Below, in pieces: positions 4,089-6,696 of a DNA stretch of 6,696 nucleotides. The notes below the pieces were generated by a model. It was not told the DNA's origin, searched no databases, and saw only the letters and a list, made by a program, of their open reading frames with translations. The first letter of the stretch is position 1. Each line of letters opens with the position of its first letter. Made by a program: the position numbers and the translations under genes. Origin of the DNA: Xanthobacteraceae bacterium (GTDB lineage: Bacteria > Pseudomonadota > Alphaproteobacteria > Rhizobiales > Xanthobacteraceae); the NCBI GenBank assembly GCA_030043175.1, contig JASHYD010001436.1, forward strand, positions 1 through 6,696, written 5' to 3'.

Positions 4089-6161
4089 ATGCTCAGCACA
4101 AAGACCAGTTCGTTCCTGAAGTCGACGCCCCGAACCGCATGGCTAACCTGTACGGCGTTGCCCGCATTATTCGCGACGATTTGCGGCACGGCCAACGCGC
4201 AACAGCCACCCAATACATCCCCCGCCGGACCATCGTCGGTGCAACTCGGCACAATAGAGGTGGTCAGTCCAACCGGCATAGCAACACCCCAGAACCAAGT
4301 CGCCAGCTCCGTTACGGTCATCACCGCCGCGGACTTGGAGCGTGACCAGCGGCGCACCGCAATGGATGCACTGCAGGAAGTACCGGGGATTAATGTCACT
4401 CAGACCGGAGGCCCGGGGACTATTACCGAAGTGTATATTCGAGGCGCTAACCCGGAAATGGCAAAGGTGCTGATCGACGGCATTGATGTAACCGATCCGA
4501 GCAGCTTAAATCAGGAATACGACTTCGGTCAGTTGCTGACCGGCGACATTGCGCGTATCGAGGTATTGCGGGGACCGCAAAGCGGCTTCTACGGCGGCGA
4601 CGCTATGGGCGGCGTGATCTCGATTACCACAAAAACAGGTCAAGGACCGCCAAAGGCGACCTTCGAGGTCGAGGGCGGATCGTACGGCACTTTCAATCAG
4701 AAATTGAGCCTCGGCGGATCGCAGGATAATTTCAACTACTATTTCACTATAAACCACTACCAGGCGGCATCAACTCCGGCATTACCGCTTGACATATTGC
4801 TTCCGGGGGAACAACGCAAAAACCAATTCTATGACAACAAGACGTACTCCGCCAAAGTAGGCTATGATTTTAACGAAGATTTCAGCATCAACGCCACGAC
4901 CCGTTACACGCAATCGAAGCTTAACAGCAACGGCACCGGAGACGATAATTTGTCTTTCGCGCCGGATTTTACCACCAGCACTCAGAACTTGTCTGAGTCG
5001 TTTTCACGCGCCGAAGCCGTGTGGAAGATGTACGACGGACCCCTCGGGACCTTCAGAAACTATTTCGGCGCCGCCTACTCTTATACATCGACTTCTTTTA
5101 TATCACCGCAGACTGGAGATAACGGGATACCAGCCGGATTTGGGCCGAGCAACTTTGCTGGCGAGCGCGAAAAGCTCGACTGGCGCGGCGTGTGGACCTT
5201 CCTTCCGAAGGAAGTGCTGGTGATGGGTCTTGAAGACGAGCATTTCGATTTGACGCAAGTCAATCCCAGTGGAGGCACCTCGTGCGTAACCCCTGGCGCA
5301 GGCTGCTCCGCCTCAAATGCCAATAAAGCCGCCTATCTGGAGCTGCAAACCAATTTCTATGACCGGTTTTTCTTTGCTGCCAACGGACGGATCGATGACA
5401 ACGAACAGTTTGGCGAACACGAAACCTTCCGGTTAGCACCCGCCTTCCTTGTGCCCTTCACTGATACGAAACTGCAGGCAAGCTGGGGTACTGGCTTCAA
5501 AGCTCCGACACTGGAGGAACTTTTCGTCAGCTTTCCAGCCTTCAATTTCTTCGCCAATCCACACCTCTTGCCCGAGACCGATACTGGTCAGGACATCGGA
5601 TTCGAGCAGCCGCTCTTTCAAAACAAGGTCCGTTTCGGGGTAACCTACTATCACATTGACTACGTCAACCTCATCCAAGCCAATACCGGCCCCACCGGGA
5701 CCTTCGAAACGTACGAAAATGTCGGCCGTGCTAGAACATACGGCACCGAATCCTTCATCCAGTGGAACGTTTCTCCTTGGCTAAACTTCCGCGCAGATGT
5801 TACCACCACGACCGCAATTGACGAACTCACTGGCCAGGCGCTGCTGCGCCGACCGAGAGACAAGGAAACCTTTAAGGTGACTTGGATGCCTCTCGACGAC
5901 CTGACCTTTTCGACAACTGTGATTCATGTCGGGCCGTGGGTCGACATCAACAATTTCGGCACCGTAACGGGACTGCCGGGTACGCCGTACACACTGGTCA
6001 ATCTCGCACTCAACTGGAAATACAGCGACGAGATTACGCTGTTCACCCACATCGACAACCTGACCAATGTGCAATACCAAGACCCGATTGGTTTCCTGCG
6101 CCCAGGCTTCGGCGTCTATGGCGGAGTGCGGCTGACTGAGTTGCTGCCCACCTTCAAATAG
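4089..6161 (+). CDS. TonB-dependent outer-membrane receptor, BtuB-like, 690 aa
   Basis: This gated porin imports a scarce chelate (cobalamin, heme or siderophore type) across the outer membrane using TonB-ExbBD energy. Residues 1-37 are a signal peptide (hydrophobic core about 17-32, cleavage after ANA). A TonB box fits IEVVSPT at 56-62. The plug domain spans about 70-184: VTVITAADLE, DALQEVPGINV, YIRGANPEMAKVLIDGI, IEVLRGPQS (158-165), YGGDAMGGVISITTK. The rest is the beta-barrel, with FKAPTLEELF (470-479) and NPHLLPETD (490-498), the FRAP/NPNL-like boxes found in heme, cobalamin and other receptors, and a final GVYGGVRLTE strand; the last residue is Lys after TF rather than the usual aromatic. 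The mature protein has only two cysteines, 399 and 406, probably a disulphide in an outer loop. BtuB of enteric bacteria is about 614 residues, so this one is larger. It is followed after 14 nt by a binding protein, as in uptake operons. The substrate cannot be assigned. Confidence 0.95.
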   Translation: MLSTKTSSFLKSTPRTAWLTCTALPALFATICGTANAQQPPNTSPAGPSSVQLGTIEVVSPTGIATPQNQVASSVTVITAADLERDQRRTAMDALQEVPGINVTQTGGPGTITEVYIRGANPEMAKVLIDGIDVTDPSSLNQEYDFGQLLTGDIARIEVLRGPQSGFYGGDAMGGVISITTKTGQGPPKATFEVEGGSYGTFNQKLSLGGSQDNFNYYFTINHYQAASTPALPLDILLPGEQRKNQFYDNKTYSAKVGYDFNEDFSINATTRYTQSKLNSNGTGDDNLSFAPDFTTSTQNLSESFSRAEAVWKMYDGPLGTFRNYFGAAYSYTSTSFISPQTGDNGIPAGFGPSNFAGEREKLDWRGVWTFLPKEVLVMGLEDEHFDLTQVNPSGGTSCVTPGAGCSASNANKAAYLELQTNFYDRFFFAANGRIDDNEQFGEHETFRLAPAFLVPFTDTKLQASWGTGFKAPTLEELFVSFPAFNFFANPHLLPETDTGQDIGFEQPLFQNKVRFGVTYYHIDYVNLIQANTGPTGTFETYENVGRARTYGTESFIQWNVSPWLNFRADVTTTTAIDELTGQALLRRPRDKETFKVTWMPLDDLTFSTTVIHVGPWVDINNFGTVTGLPGTPYTLVNLALNWKYSDEITLFTHIDNLTNVQYQDPIGFLRPGFGVYGGVRLTELLPTFK

Positions 6162-6175
6162 CATGGTCGCCTTCT

Positions 6176-6696
6176 GTGTGTGATCCTCGCTTGACCTATT
6201 CATCGGGCCTCACCGTTATTTCTCTGGCCGCCGCCCTTGCGCTTGGGATTGCCGCATCAGCCGCCGCCGAATTGACGCACAAGCCGACCCGCATCGTCTC
6301 GATCAATCTGTGCACCGACGAACTGATTCTGCGTCTCGCTGATCCCAAGAATGTCGTTTCCGTCTCCTATCTGTCTCGCAATTACTATTCAAACGTCATT
6401 GATCTTGCGGAAGGAATTCCCGTCAACCATGGCCTGGCGGAGGAAATCGTTCCCCTCAGGCCAGATTTGGTAGTGTCTGGACTATACACCACGCGCACTA
6501 CGACGGCGCTGCTCAAGCGGACGAATATTCCGGTTCTCGATCTCGACGTGCCGCGAACCATCCAGGAGGTGATGGACCAATATCGCGACGTCGGTGGAGC
6601 ACTCGGCGAGCCTGAGCGTGCCAAACGGATCGTTGACGAAATGGAGGAACGCCTCACCGCCATGCCGCCGGCCCCTCCGCCGCCGCTCCCGCGCGC
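6176..6696 (+). CDS. ABC-transporter periplasmic binding protein (BtuF/FecB-like), partial
   Basis: The frame runs to the right edge, giving 173 residues from GTG 6176. Residues about 12-31 form a hydrophobic signal sequence ending in AASAAAE. The mature start has PTRIVSINLCTDELILRLAD, followed by NHGLAEEIVPLRPDLVVSG and VPRTIQEVMDQYRDVGGALG. This is the N-terminal lobe of the PF01497 periplasmic binding fold (cobalamin, heme and siderophore carriers, usually about 280-350 residues). The only in-frame starts after the upstream TGA at 6137-6139 are GTG 6176 and TTG 6191; GTG is chosen because it adds the sole basic residue before the hydrophobic core, but neither has a Shine-Dalgarno, suggesting coupling to the receptor gene that stops 14 nt upstream. 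It would pass the imported ligand to an inner-membrane permease and ATPase expected beyond the edge. Confidence 0.9.
   Translation, partial: MCDPRLTYSSGLTVISLAAALALGIAASAAAELTHKPTRIVSINLCTDELILRLADPKNVVSVSYLSRNYYSNVIDLAEGIPVNHGLAEEIVPLRPDLVVSGLYTTRTTTALLKRTNIPVLDLDVPRTIQEVMDQYRDVGGALGEPERAKRIVDEMEERLTAMPPAPPPPLPR

Overview
The window most likely comes from an alphaproteobacterium of the Nitrobacteraceae (Bradyrhizobium, Rhodopseudomonas or Afipia relatives). The clues are GC-biased coding regions, a decayed winged-helix gene with the GRIVSD / EQRLIKT / FRFVGAVRE signature I associate with Bradyrhizobium regulators, and the style of the outer-membrane receptor and binding-protein pair. This placement rests on recognition by eye, not on a search.

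Layout, left to right. (1) Positions 1-802, minus strand: N-terminal 267 residues of a PepSY-associated transmembrane protein, cut by the left edge. (2) Positions 837-1031: an eroded fragment of a winged-helix regulator. (3) Positions 1032-2148: about 1.1 kb with no gene I can defend but with strong DNA structure. Two related terminator-like hairpins lie in opposite orientation (1381-1416 and 1918-1963). Between them is a nested inverted repeat (1590-1720) built on a perfect 16-bp stem. A perfect Shine-Dalgarno site drives a three-codon ORF just upstream, on the minus strand, of the second hairpin. (4) Positions 2149-3362, minus strand: an orphan ORF and a complete 318-residue helix-turn-helix protein. 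(5) Positions 3363-4080: an AT-rich stretch with a 78-residue orphan ORF, three tandem 23-bp repeats and a short ORF ending just before the receptor. (6) Positions 4089-6161: a complete TonB-dependent receptor. (7) Positions 6176-6696: the start of a periplasmic ABC-transporter binding protein, cut by the right edge.

The receptor and binding protein form a 14-nt-spaced operon for uptake of a metal chelate (cobalamin, heme or siderophore type). The receptor imports it through the outer membrane with TonB energy and the binding protein hands it to an inner-membrane permease presumably encoded beyond the window. PepSY-TM proteins are often found near such loci, so the two ends may belong to one metal-acquisition region interrupted by accessory DNA in the middle. 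No cobalamin riboswitch and no clear Fur or Irr box was found upstream of the receptor, so substrate and regulation stay open.

I see no complete transposase, integrase, CRISPR array, tRNA or rRNA. The least explained signals are the nested palindrome with its flanking hairpins and the 23-bp tandem repeats.
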